Part shown: one piece after another, positions 42,263 through 50,652 of the stretch
Layout: every line of letters starts with the position of its first letter
Numbering within the stretch: the stretch's first letter is position 1
The notes under the pieces: model-generated
What the model saw: only the letters and a program-made list of their open reading frames with translations
What the model was told of the DNA's origin: nothing
The model's database searches: none
Source of the DNA: Bacteroidota bacterium
GTDB taxonomy: Bacteria; Bacteroidota; Bacteroidia; Palsa-965
Assembly (NCBI GenBank): GCA_020402865.1
Contig: JADBYT010000024.1
Location: forward strand, 1 to 64,000
DNA: 64,000 nt
Direction: 5' to 3'
Translations under genes and position numbers: made by a program

Positions 42263-43681
42263 ATGAACAAGCCCGGTCAGCCCGATAAAATGTCTGAACC
42301 CTTTCTGCTGCTGCTTGCTGCAGTAGTGGTATTTACCTTGCTTTCGCTTACCAATACCAGTTTTTCTGTTGGCGGTTTCACCTCGAAACCGGTAAACACC
42401 ATTTATGAAATCACAGCTTCGGGACGCATCGAAAAAGCACCGGGTGTGCGTCCGCTTCTTGATTCGGCCTTTCTGGCTGCACGCGGTGTAAAACTCGAAA
42501 CCGCCAAAGACAAAACAGCCATTGCCGAATACGGCTCCGATACCCTTGGCGGCCTCATCCGTTTTTACCTTGCGCTCGATCAGCTCAAAGCCGGCAAAAG
42601 GAAAACCGTTCGCGTTGCCTACTTCGGCGATTCAATGGTGGAAGGTGATCTGGTTACACAAGACCTGCGAAAAAGCCTGCAGGATACATTTGGCGGCGAA
42701 GGTGTGGGCTTTATGCCGGTTACTTCAATTGTGGCAGGCTTTCGCCAAACCATCATCCACAGCTATTCCACCAACTGGACCGATCATTTTCTGATAACGC
42801 CCACCGGATGCGGCAACTGCGGGCCGGGAATTACCGGACATACCTTTCAGCCTGCAACAGGCGGCATGGTTACCGAAAACGACAGTGCCTCACAGGCTGT
42901 GGGCGGAAGCTGGGTAAGCTACACCGCCGTAAACCGCCCCCGCCTTGAGCGTTTCCCCAAAGTGCGTATGTTTTACGGCAAAGGCGAGGGCGCTACCGTA
43001 AACTGCAACGGCCGCAACTACCGCATGGAAGGCAATGAAACGGTTAACACCATTACACTCGCTGATCAGCCGGTGAAAAAAGTGAAAGCCAGCTTTGCCG
43101 CAGGTAGTCCGCAATATGTGTACGGTTTCAGCATGGACAGCGACAGCGGCGTGTTTGTGGATAATTTTGCCATGCGCGGAAACAGTGGTTTACCGCTGGC
43201 CACCTGGCCGGTTGAAGTGCTGCGCGGACTGGATGCGCAGCTGAATTACGATCTCATTATTCTGCACTTTGGTGTAAACGTGGTAAACAGCAAGCAGAAA
43301 AATTATCAGTGGTATGCCGCAGGGATGACCACGGTAATCAACAATTTCCGCAAGGCATTTCCGAACGCCAGCTTCCTCATTATCGGTGCTGCCGATAAAG
43401 GCTGGCGCGGCCCCGAAGGCTACACCACTGATCCGGCTATTCCCATTCTGCTCAACGCACAACGCCAGATGGCACAAAACACAGGCTGCGCTTTCTGGAG
43501 CCTGTTTGATGCCATGGGTGGCACCGGAAGCATGGTTGAGTGGGTGAAAGGTGATACTGTTTACGCCAATAAAGATTATACACACTTCAACCACCGGGGC
43601 GCAAAGCGTGTGGCCGGATTATTGTTTAACGAACTCATGCGCGAGTACAATGTCTATCATCAGTCGGCTCAAAAAATATAG
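42263..43681 (+). CDS. SGNH/GDSL-family esterase-like protein, membrane-anchored
   Basis: A 472-aa protein with an N-terminal transmembrane anchor (residues about 12-29, LLLLAAVVVFTLLSL). The SGNH hydrolase core has block I VRVAYFGDSMVEGDLVTQ near 125, block III around LIILHFGVNVVNSK near 332, and block V DYTHFNHRGAKRVAGLLF near 443 with the Asp-x-x-His catalytic pair. An inserted jelly-roll-like domain lies between. With the downstream SGNH lipoprotein and MBOAT acyltransferase it forms an operon for glycan O-acylation or deacylation, comparable in logic to AlgI/AlgJ/AlgX. The target polymer is unknown. Confidence 0.85.
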   Translation: MNKPGQPDKMSEPFLLLLAAVVVFTLLSLTNTSFSVGGFTSKPVNTIYEITASGRIEKAPGVRPLLDSAFLAARGVKLETAKDKTAIAEYGSDTLGGLIRFYLALDQLKAGKRKTVRVAYFGDSMVEGDLVTQDLRKSLQDTFGGEGVGFMPVTSIVAGFRQTIIHSYSTNWTDHFLITPTGCGNCGPGITGHTFQPATGGMVTENDSASQAVGGSWVSYTAVNRPRLERFPKVRMFYGKGEGATVNCNGRNYRMEGNETVNTITLADQPVKKVKASFAAGSPQYVYGFSMDSDSGVFVDNFAMRGNSGLPLATWPVEVLRGLDAQLNYDLIILHFGVNVVNSKQKNYQWYAAGMTTVINNFRKAFPNASFLIIGAADKGWRGPEGYTTDPAIPILLNAQRQMAQNTGCAFWSLFDAMGGTGSMVEWVKGDTVYANKDYTHFNHRGAKRVAGLLFNELMREYNVYHQSAQKI

Positions 43682-44939
43682 CCTGTTGCCGGTGCTGCTG
43701 ATGTGGGTGTTTACCTCCTGCAGCGAAGCCCCGGCACAGAATCCGCCTGCCGGCCAGACCATCGATCAGATGCTGGCGGCCTATCCCTTTTTGCGCCGCG
43801 ATCTGAATGTAATCCGTAACGACAGTGCTGCGCTGGCCGGGTTTTACGAAAAGCTGTGGGAACTCAGGCAGGGCAAGCGTAAAACTGTAAGCATCCTCCA
43901 TATCGGCGATTCGCACATCCAGGCCGACTTCTTCTCCGGCACTGTGCGCCACAACATTCAAACCGAGTTTGGTAATGCCGGGCGCGGACTTGTTTTCCCT
44001 TACCGTGTAGCCAAATCAAACGAGCCGTGGAGCTACAAAACTTCGGCTACCGGCAACTGGAATTCACGCCGAATGCTTAAGCCCGAACCTAATCTGCCCA
44101 TCGGTCTCTGCGGTTTTACCATCGAAACGCCCGATACGCTTTCGGCATTCGGCCTCAAGGTAAGTCCGCACGGCAATCTCAGTTATGCCTTCAACAAAAT
44201 GACCGTGCTGCACAGTGCCGGCCCCGGAAGTTTTGATGTGGCCGTGTGCGATGCCTTCAATTGCCGCATCGGTACACGGCAGCCCGGCGCAAAACCTTTT
44301 GCGTCGGTATTTACGTTCGACAGTCTGCGAAACGAAATCATTGTAGAATGTATTCCGGCCGACACCGCCGCCCGCAGCCTGCAGATTTACGGCATGATTC
44401 TCGAAAACGGCCGGCCCGGCGTGCTTTATAACATGGTAGGCGTAAACGGTGCCGAATACCGCCACTACAACGCCGCCGAGTTTTTCTTCGATCAGCTCAC
44501 CATCATCAACCCTGATCTGGTTATCGTTTCACTTGGTACCAACGAAGGTTTTGCCACAAGCTACACCAACGAGGCCTACCGCAAAAACATCGAACAGTTT
44601 ATGCAGCGCCTCAAACAGGTAGCGCCTCAAACCGCCATCATTACCACCACTCCCGGCGATTCATTCCGCCGCACCCGCAAAGGATTTGTAAAAAATGCCG
44701 ATATGGGTGAAGCCCGCAAAACCCTCATGAACTGGAGCGATTCCAGTCAGGTGGCCTGCTGGGATTTTTACGGCGTAATGGGCGGATACGGCTCCATGAG
44801 CAAATGGTACGTGGCCGGAATGGCTCACAAAGACAGGCTGCATCTCAATAAAAAAGGCTATCAGCTGCAGGGCGAGCTGTTTTACATCGCACTCATGGCC
44901 GGTTATGATAAATACGTGGTACGCGTTCACGGCAAATAG
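43650..44939 (+). CDS. SGNH/GDSL-family lipoprotein
   Basis: A 429-aa predicted lipoprotein whose ATG at 43650 lies 32 bp inside the upstream gene. The start is chosen because it opens a lipoprotein signal ending in TSCSEAP (Cys27). Catalytic blocks are KTVSILHIGDSHIQADFFSG near residue 78 (GDSH), VIVSLGTNEGFATSYT near 291, and KDRLHLNKKGYQLQGELF near 396 (Asp-x-x-His-like, DRLHL). It shares the fold and the flanking inserted domain with the upstream gene and may be its divergent duplicate. It is 5 bp before the MBOAT gene. Confidence 0.85.
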   Translation: MSIISRLKKYSLLPVLLMWVFTSCSEAPAQNPPAGQTIDQMLAAYPFLRRDLNVIRNDSAALAGFYEKLWELRQGKRKTVSILHIGDSHIQADFFSGTVRHNIQTEFGNAGRGLVFPYRVAKSNEPWSYKTSATGNWNSRRMLKPEPNLPIGLCGFTIETPDTLSAFGLKVSPHGNLSYAFNKMTVLHSAGPGSFDVAVCDAFNCRIGTRQPGAKPFASVFTFDSLRNEIIVECIPADTAARSLQIYGMILENGRPGVLYNMVGVNGAEYRHYNAAEFFFDQLTIINPDLVIVSLGTNEGFATSYTNEAYRKNIEQFMQRLKQVAPQTAIITTTPGDSFRRTRKGFVKNADMGEARKTLMNWSDSSQVACWDFYGVMGGYGSMSKWYVAGMAHKDRLHLNKKGYQLQGELFYIALMAGYDKYVVRVHGK

Positions 44940-44944
44940 GAAGT

Positions 44945-46573
44945 ATGTTTGATATAGATTTCGGCAAACTGCTTCAGCAGCTCGTGTATGATGAGAAAAA
45001 CCCGCTCATGTTCAACAGCGGTTTCTTTTTCTACTTCTTTACCATTTTCCTGCTTTTTTATCTGCTCATCCACAAACACAAACTCACCAGAGTCATTGTG
45101 TTTACGGTGTTCTCGCTTTACTTCTTTTACAAAGCCTGTGGCTGGTACGTGGGCTTTATTCTCATAGCTGCTGTATTTGACTTCAACCTTTCCAATGCAA
45201 TATGGAACTCGAAAACGCAGCTTCGGAAAAATGCCTTGCTGGTATTTAGTATCCTCACCAACCTCGGGCTGCTGTTTTATTTCAAGTACACCAATTTCTT
45301 TATCGAAATTGTAAACGAAATAGGGGCCGGACAACTCGATCCGCTCAAGCTGGCCCTGCCTGTAGGCATTTCGTTTTACACATTCGAGAACCTGAGTTAT
45401 ACAATAGACGTGTATCGCGGGCATTTCAAGCCGGTAAGCAGTTTCTGGGATTACTGCTTCTTCCTTTCGTTTTTCCCGAAACTGATGATGGGCCCCATTG
45501 TGCGCGCCGCCGATTTTATTCCGCAAATCCGCCAGGATATCCGCGTTACGCAGGAGGATGTGGGCGCAGGGCTTTACCTGATTCTCAGCGGACTTTTCCG
45601 CAAAGTGGTAATTTCAGACTTCATCTGGCTCAACTACGGCCAGTACATTTTCGACGATCCGTCGAAGCACAGCGGCGTGGAATGTTTGCTGGGCGTGTAT
45701 TGCTATGCCCTGCGTATTTACTGCGATTTTTCGGGTTATTCGGATATGGCCATCGGTATGGCGCGGTGGATGGGCTTTAAAATTCCGGCCAATTTCCGTT
45801 CGCCTTACCAGTCGGCCAACATTACCGAATTCTGGCGGCGCTGGCACATATCGCTTTCCGCCTGGCTGCGCGATTACCTGTACATTCCGCTGGGCGGCAA
45901 TCGTAAAGTGGTTATTGGTGCAGCCATTACCGGGTCGCTTTTCTTTGGCGGGGCAGCGGTTTGGGCAGGCATTGAGTTTGTGCAGAAGCAGCATGTATGG
46001 CCGCTTGTGGTGCTGCTGTGTGTGCTTGCGTTGCTGGTGGTGCCCGCGCTGGTCACCCGCAAGCGCGAGAGTTTTGCCGCCAGTCTCAATCAACTCCTAA
46101 CCATGCTCATTGGCGGCCTCTGGCACGGTGCCTCGTGGAATTTCCTGTTCTGGGGCTTCCTGCACGGCATTGCGCTCGGGCTCGATAAATTGCGGCTGAA
46201 GATTTTGCCGGTGAGCAATCATCCGCTGCGCCGCTTTCTGGGTGTGCTGCTCACGTTCCATATTGTATGCTTTGCCTGGATTTTCTTCGTGTGCGAAGAT
46301 TTTACGCAGGCCTCGGCCGTCATTACCCAGATCACCGGCAATTTTGCCCCGGAAACTTTTGTGGCCACGCTTACAGGTTACTGGCCGGTAATGGTGGTTA
46401 TGGCCATCGGTTTCATCCTGCACTTTGTGCCCGAACGGGTGGAGGAGAAAGTGCAGCTTATGCTGGGCCGCTGGCCTTCCTACGGCCGGGTGTTGTTGCT
46501 CATTGGTTTTATCTGGATGGTGATTCAGATGAAACAGGCAGAGCAGCTGCTGCCCATTTATTTGCAGTTTTAG
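44945..46573 (+). CDS. MBOAT-family O-acyltransferase
   Basis: A 542-aa polytopic membrane protein of the AlgI/PatA branch of the MBOAT family. About 11-13 transmembrane segments are visible. Family motifs are LPVGISFYTFENLSYTIDVY near residue 139, FWRRWHISLSAWLRDYLYIP near 298, and LTMLIGGLWHGASWNFLFWG near 386, which holds the invariant catalytic His. Such enzymes move acetyl groups across the inner membrane to an extracytoplasmic glycan. The two SGNH proteins encoded just upstream are the likely partners that complete the transfer. Confidence 0.92.
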   Translation: MFDIDFGKLLQQLVYDEKNPLMFNSGFFFYFFTIFLLFYLLIHKHKLTRVIVFTVFSLYFFYKACGWYVGFILIAAVFDFNLSNAIWNSKTQLRKNALLVFSILTNLGLLFYFKYTNFFIEIVNEIGAGQLDPLKLALPVGISFYTFENLSYTIDVYRGHFKPVSSFWDYCFFLSFFPKLMMGPIVRAADFIPQIRQDIRVTQEDVGAGLYLILSGLFRKVVISDFIWLNYGQYIFDDPSKHSGVECLLGVYCYALRIYCDFSGYSDMAIGMARWMGFKIPANFRSPYQSANITEFWRRWHISLSAWLRDYLYIPLGGNRKVVIGAAITGSLFFGGAAVWAGIEFVQKQHVWPLVVLLCVLALLVVPALVTRKRESFAASLNQLLTMLIGGLWHGASWNFLFWGFLHGIALGLDKLRLKILPVSNHPLRRFLGVLLTFHIVCFAWIFFVCEDFTQASAVITQITGNFAPETFVATLTGYWPVMVVMAIGFILHFVPERVEEKVQLMLGRWPSYGRVLLLIGFIWMVIQMKQAEQLLPIYLQF

Positions 46574-46597
46574 AGGTAACTCTTAATTCCTTTAGAG

Positions 46598-46605
46598 TAT
46601 ATTTG
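46598..46605 (+). promoter_or_regulatory. -7 box of AT-rich ORF 46615
   Basis: TATATTTG, 9 nt before the first ATG at 46615, between the MBOAT stop and the AT-rich gene. Confidence 0.5.
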
Positions 46606-46614
46606 ATTAATAGT

Positions 46615-47166
46615 ATGATGAAAACATATAACAAATCGTTATTCAGCGATATATACACAGAAACAATTGATCTGTCGAAACTGATAAATCAGTATTTCGT
46701 TGTAATTAATGAAGATTCATCTTATATGCATCTTATTCATTTTGTTGGAAAAGGTACATTGAATAATATTTATGATGGGATAGTCACAGACGGACAATGG
46801 GAGTTTTTAAATCAATCAGATGTCAAATTGACTTTTCCGGAAATAAAATTTATAGTTAGGTGTCTTTTTTTTGATAGAAATATTGCATTAATGAATTTAA
46901 TTGGAACAGAGGATGTTATAGTATTTGTTAGCAAAGACAGATACGAAATGGGAGTTAATTCAATTATAGAAATAAATAAATATATTAAGGCGAAGAACCG
47001 TTTTAATAATCTGCAAAATAGTCATTTAAATCAATATGGAATTCAAAATCATTATTCACAACAAACCTCTTATTCAAGCGGAGTTGATCAATTAAAAAAT
47101 TTAGTCTGGGGAATTTTATTGATTTTTATTATCATAGTTATCGGTTATATCTGCTCAAAATTCTAA
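46615..47166 (+). CDS. AT-rich hypothetical with C-terminal membrane anchor
   Basis: A 183-aa protein of unknown family. The reading frame runs back into the MBOAT gene, but the first sensible ATG is at 46615, with another at 46618. Residues 1-130 look like a soluble alpha-beta domain (YFVVINEDSSYMHLIHFVGK; DVIVFVSKDRYEMGVNSIIE). A Gln/Asn-rich linker follows, then one C-terminal transmembrane helix (LVWGILLIFIIIVIGYI) and a basic end, so it is probably tail-anchored. It is strikingly AT-rich compared with neighbours. Its stop lies at the exact point where the YhcG-like sequence begins. Confidence 0.7.
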   Translation: MMKTYNKSLFSDIYTETIDLSKLINQYFVVINEDSSYMHLIHFVGKGTLNNIYDGIVTDGQWEFLNQSDVKLTFPEIKFIVRCLFFDRNIALMNLIGTEDVIVFVSKDRYEMGVNSIIEINKYIKAKNRFNNLQNSHLNQYGIQNHYSQQTSYSSGVDQLKNLVWGILLIFIIIVIGYICSKF

Positions 47167-47171
47167 CTGCC

Positions 47172-48149
47172 AAATTAGGTGCCGGCCTTTGGGGCGAAAG
47201 CACAGTTGATGACCTTGCCGGTTACCTCGAAAACCGTTATCCCGGCTTAAAAGGATTCAATCGCCGGGGCCTTTACCGGATGAAACAATTCTACGAAACT
47301 TACACCCATCCCGAATTTGTGTCACCACTGGTGACGCAATTGCAAAATCCTGATAGTGAGGTTGTTGAAATTGTGTCACCAGTGGTGACACAATTAGAAA
47401 CACCGGAGGAAAAGGTGCTCAGATTTATACCGATGCTCGTGTCGCAGATCAGCTGGACGCACCACCTGCTGATCTTGTCCAAAACCCGGTCGGCGGAGGA
47501 GAAAATGTTTTATATTCATCAGTGTATCAGGGAGAAGCTATCAAAACGGGAATTGGAACGGCAGTTGAATTCTGCCACATTTGAGCGCACCATTCTGGCC
47601 AACCAGAAAATATCGCCGGTAGTTTCGCAGTTGCCGCACAACCTGTTTAAAGATCCCTACATCTTCGAGTTTCTGGATTTACCCGAAGGACATTCAGAAA
47701 AGGATCTGGAAAAGGCGCTGGTAAAAAATCTGCAGAAATTTATCCTTGAAATAGGCAAGGGCTTTACTTACATGGGTACACAGTTCAGGATGCAGGTAGG
47801 AAACAAGGATTATTACACCGATCTGTTGTTTTATCACCGCGATTTGCAGTGTCTGGTACTTTTCGAGCTGAAAATTCATGAGTTTGAGCCCGAATTTCTT
47901 GGTAAACTCAATTTTTACCTCGAAGCACTTGACCGTGATGTGAAACGCCCGCACGAAAAACCCAGCATTGGCATTTTGCTCTGTAAAGGCAAGGATTCGG
48001 AAGTGGTAGAGTATTCGCTGGCCCGCAATCCCTCGCCCGCACTCATTGCCGATTTTGAAACCAAACTTCTGCCCAAGGATGTGCTTGCCCGCAAACTCAA
48101 CCAGTTATTTGAACAGCTTACGGGGTTGGATGAGTTTGTAAATGATTGA
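47172..48149 (+). pseudogene. 5'-truncated YhcG (DUF1016) PDDEXK nuclease gene
   Basis: Homology to YhcG/DUF1016 starts abruptly near 47166. In frame, ILTAKLGAGLWGESTVDDLA and YPGLKGFNRRGLYRMKQFYE (spanning the ATG at 47280) match the second half of the DUF1016 N-terminal domain, but the usual first 40-50 residues with the YWxIG motif are missing. The rest is intact to the end: ISWTHHLLILSKTRSAEEKM, the nuclease core YYTDLLFYHRDLQCLVLFEL with ELK, and LPKDVLARKLNQLFEQL. A 289-aa product could start at 47280. YhcG proteins are DNA-joint or restriction-associated nucleases. Confidence 0.75.
47319..47391. repeat. two near-identical 19-bp palindromes inside the YhcG gene
   Basis: GTGTCACCAnTGGTGACrC occurs at 47319-47337 (one arm mismatch) and at 47373-47391 (perfect, odd centre). 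Both copies are in the same reading frame and encode VSPLVTQL and VSPVVTQL. A looser third protein copy (SPVVSQL) lies near 47615. Confidence 0.8.
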
Positions 48150-48301
48150 ATAAAGGCTAGTTGGATGATTTTTGAGTCAGAAGAAAAGCTAATTTGGTAG
48201 TGAAAACAGAAAAATCGCTCAAAAAACTTGATTCGCTGTTTGCCACACTCAAAAATTATCCGATATTTGCACTCCGTTTTCGGAAAATAAAGCATTGAGT
48301 C

Positions 48302-48541
48302 ATGTCAAAAGTTTGTCAGATTACCGGTAAGCGCACCATTGTAGGAAACAAAGTGTCGCACTCAAACCGCAAGACCAAGCGCACGTTCATCCCGAACCTG
48401 CACACCAAGCGTTTCTTCCTTCCCGAAGAAAACCGCTTCATCACCCTGAAAGTGTCCACTTCGGGAATGCGCACCATCAACAAGATCGGTATCAAAGAAG
48501 CCGTGAAGCGTGGTGTAGAGGCTGGTCTTATCCGCCTGTAA
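48302..48541 (+). CDS. rpmB: 50S ribosomal protein L28
   Basis: A 79-aa large-subunit protein, standard length, with the family start [20 protein letters not shown] and the basic [20 protein letters not shown] core. The closing [20 protein letters not shown] is conserved. It has a near-consensus -7 box (GATATTTG at 48262-48269, 7 of 8). In this phylum rpmB often lies near rpmG, which is about 1.7 kb downstream here, separated by the aminopeptidase gene. Confidence 0.97.
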   Translation: MSKVCQITGKRTIVGNKVSHSNRKTKRTFIPNLHTKRFFLPEENRFITLKVSTSGMRTINKIGIKEAVKRGVEAGLIRL

Positions 48542-48666
48542 TTCCCATTGGCCGGTGAATAACCGGTTCATACCTTCTGACAAACGTTGTTCGCTGTTGC
48601 GGGCAACGTTTTGTAGTTTTGTTTCACCGGTACGTTTTGGCCGGTGTTTTATTTTTCAAGTATTCC

Positions 48667-50100
48667 ATGCGTTCACTTCGTGCTTTCTGGTGTTTGCCCT
48701 TGCTGCTGCTGCTTTCGGCGGGCGATGGCGGTAAATACAATTATGATACTGATTTGCTTTCGCCCGAGTTTCATGCCGGGCGGCGCAATGCGCTGCGGGC
48801 GCTGATGCCTGATAGTTCGGTGGCCGTGTTTTTTGCCTCGCCGGTGCGCAACCGGGCCAATGATGTGGATTACGATTACCATCCCGACCCTAATTTCTAC
48901 TACCTCACCGGCCTGCGCGAGCCCAATGCCATGCTGCTGGTGTTCAAGGAGAAAATTGCCATCGACACGCTTTTTACCAACGAAATTCTGCTTGTGCAGG
49001 ACCGCAGCCCCGGAGCAGAAGCCTGGACCGGCCGCCGTTTGGGACCTGAAGGTGCAAAAAAGACGCTGAAAATAGACCGGGTGCTGAGCAACAAAGCCTT
49101 TGCCGGAATGAAAATTGACTTTGCGCGTTTCAGTAAAGTCTTGTTTTACGAATTGCCCGGCGATGTGCGCGATGAAAAGTACGATGAGGCCGATTTGTAC
49201 AACCTGATTGCCCGGTTCCGCAGCCGTACCGAAGGCCATAAAAACAACGATAATCTCCGCATCGACGAGTACATGAGCATTTTGCGCCAGATCAAACAGC
49301 CGGAGGAAATGGTGCTTTTGCGCAAGGCCATTGATATAAGCTGCGCTGCACATATCGAAATGATCAAGGCGCTGGAACCCGGCATGGGCGAATACGAAAC
49401 GCAGGCCATTCTTGAGTACGAATTCCGCCGCCGTGGTGCCGAAGCCGTGGGCTACCCAAGCATTTGCGGCGGTGGCGAAAACAGTTGTATTCTGCACTAC
49501 ACCACCAACCGCAAACCGCTTACCGGCAACAATTTAATCGTGCTCGACGCCGGTGCCGAATACCACGGCTACACCGCCGATATTACGCGCACGCTACCGG
49601 TTGACGGGAAGTTTTCGGACGAGGAAAAGGCCATTTACAACATCGTACTCGAAGCGCAGGAAGCCGGTATTGCCCTTTGCCGCCCCGGAAACGATTTCCG
49701 CGCACCGCACAAAGCAGCCGTTGCCATAATTAAAAAACGCCTGCTCGAACTGGGCATCATTACCAAAGAAGAAGATTTTCAACGCTACTTCTTCCACGGC
49801 ACTTCCCACTACCTCGGCCTTGATGTGCATGATGCCGGTATGTACGGCCGTTTTGAAGCCGGAAACGTGATTACCGTTGAACCGGGCATCTACATCCCCG
49901 AAGGCTCGCCCTGCGACCCGAAATGGTGGAATATCGGCATCCGTATCGAAGATGATATACTCATTACCGCCGGCGCCCCCGAAAATCTCTCCGGCTCCAT
50001 CCCCAAAACAGTGGCCGAACTGGAAACACTTATGCAGGTGGAAAGCTACCTCAACCGCCGTCCCGACCTGCCAAAACCCACCGGCAAACACAGTCACTGA
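48667..50100 (+). CDS. Xaa-Pro aminopeptidase (M24B), exported
   Basis: A 477-aa dimetal aminopeptidase that removes the residue before N-terminal proline. The frame opens at 48619; the ATG at 48667 starts a signal peptide (MRSLRAFWCLPLLLLLSAG), so it probably acts in the periplasm. The N-terminal domain has VAVFFASPVRNRANDVDYDY and FYYLTGLREPNAMLLVF. The C-terminal pita-bread domain holds the metal ligands IVLDAGAEYHGYTADITRT, HGTSHYLGLDVHD, VITVEPGIYIPEG and GIRIEDDILI. Intact ligands imply activity. Confidence 0.92.
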   Translation: MRSLRAFWCLPLLLLLSAGDGGKYNYDTDLLSPEFHAGRRNALRALMPDSSVAVFFASPVRNRANDVDYDYHPDPNFYYLTGLREPNAMLLVFKEKIAIDTLFTNEILLVQDRSPGAEAWTGRRLGPEGAKKTLKIDRVLSNKAFAGMKIDFARFSKVLFYELPGDVRDEKYDEADLYNLIARFRSRTEGHKNNDNLRIDEYMSILRQIKQPEEMVLLRKAIDISCAAHIEMIKALEPGMGEYETQAILEYEFRRRGAEAVGYPSICGGGENSCILHYTTNRKPLTGNNLIVLDAGAEYHGYTADITRTLPVDGKFSDEEKAIYNIVLEAQEAGIALCRPGNDFRAPHKAAVAIIKKRLLELGIITKEEDFQRYFFHGTSHYLGLDVHDAGMYGRFEAGNVITVEPGIYIPEGSPCDPKWWNIGIRIEDDILITAGAPENLSGSIPKTVAELETLMQVESYLNRRPDLPKPTGKHSH

Positions 50101-50173
50101 CCATTTTGTGAAAAAGAAAAGGCCTGAGAAAGAAAAAAATACATTTTCCGCTTGGTAAACCCGAAGGAATAAT

Positions 50174-50181
50174 TACCTTTG
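50174..50181 (+). promoter_or_regulatory. -7 box of rpmG-DUF4295-ftsY operon
   Basis: TACCTTTG, with 30 nt to the rpmG ATG. Confidence 0.6.
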
Positions 50182-50211
50182 CCGTCCGATTAAGTAAAAG
50201 CAGAAATTACC

Positions 50212-50394
50212 ATGGCTAAGAAAGGTAACCGCATTCAGGTAATCCTCGAATGCACCGAGCATAAGGAGAGCGGACTTCCCGGTACTTCGCGTTACATCAC
50301 CACGAAGAACAAGAAGAACACCCCTGAGCGTATTGAGATCAAAAAATACAACCCGATCCTCAAGCGCATGACCGTTCATAAAGAAATCAAGTAA
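50212..50394 (+). CDS. rpmG: 50S ribosomal protein L33
   Basis: A 60-aa large-subunit protein with the conserved [20 protein letters not shown] start and the [20 protein letters not shown] core. The zinc-ribbon cysteines of the C+ form are absent (only one Cys, in LECTEH), so it is a C- type L33. The first gene of a short operon with the DUF4295 gene (24 bp downstream) and ftsY. The ATG follows a 30-nt leader. Confidence 0.96.
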   Translation: MAKKGNRIQVILECTEHKESGLPGTSRYITTKNKKNTPERIEIKKYNPILKRMTVHKEIK

Positions 50395-50418
50395 TCAACC
50401 GGCTAACGTCTATCCGTC

Positions 50419-50577
50419 ATGGCTAAGAAAGTAGTTGCTACCCTGAAAACCGGTGAAGGAAAACAATTCACCCGCGTAATCAAAATGGTTAAGTCGCCCA
50501 AAACAGGCGCTTATGCCTTCAAGGAAGAAGTGGTTCACAACGACCACATCAAAGACTTCCTGTCTGATAAAAAGTAA
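50419..50577 (+). CDS. DUF4295 small protein
   Basis: A 52-aa basic protein, MAKKVVATLKTGEGKQFTRV, with closing HNDHIKDFLSDKK. DUF4295 is confined to Bacteroidota and sits beside rpmG, as here, so a ribosome-associated role is likely though unproven. The start codon context (TCATGGCTAAGAAA) resembles that of rpmG, whose first residues it shares (MAKK). The ORF is too short to be flagged by common length cut-offs. It is followed by ftsY after about 75 bp. Confidence 0.9.
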   Translation: MAKKVVATLKTGEGKQFTRVIKMVKSPKTGAYAFKEEVVHNDHIKDFLSDKK

Positions 50578-50652
50578 TTTCGCGCAAGATGCGAAACCGA
50601 TTGAAGCTTCTTTCACCGAAAGGAGCTTTTGTCGTTTCTGAATATCACTGCT

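Noticed and set aside
46267-46614. Coding sequence upstream of 46615 in the same frame
   Set aside because: This stretch is an alternative frame of the MBOAT gene, GC-rich and full of Arg/Ala/Gly, unlike the AT-rich code after 46615.
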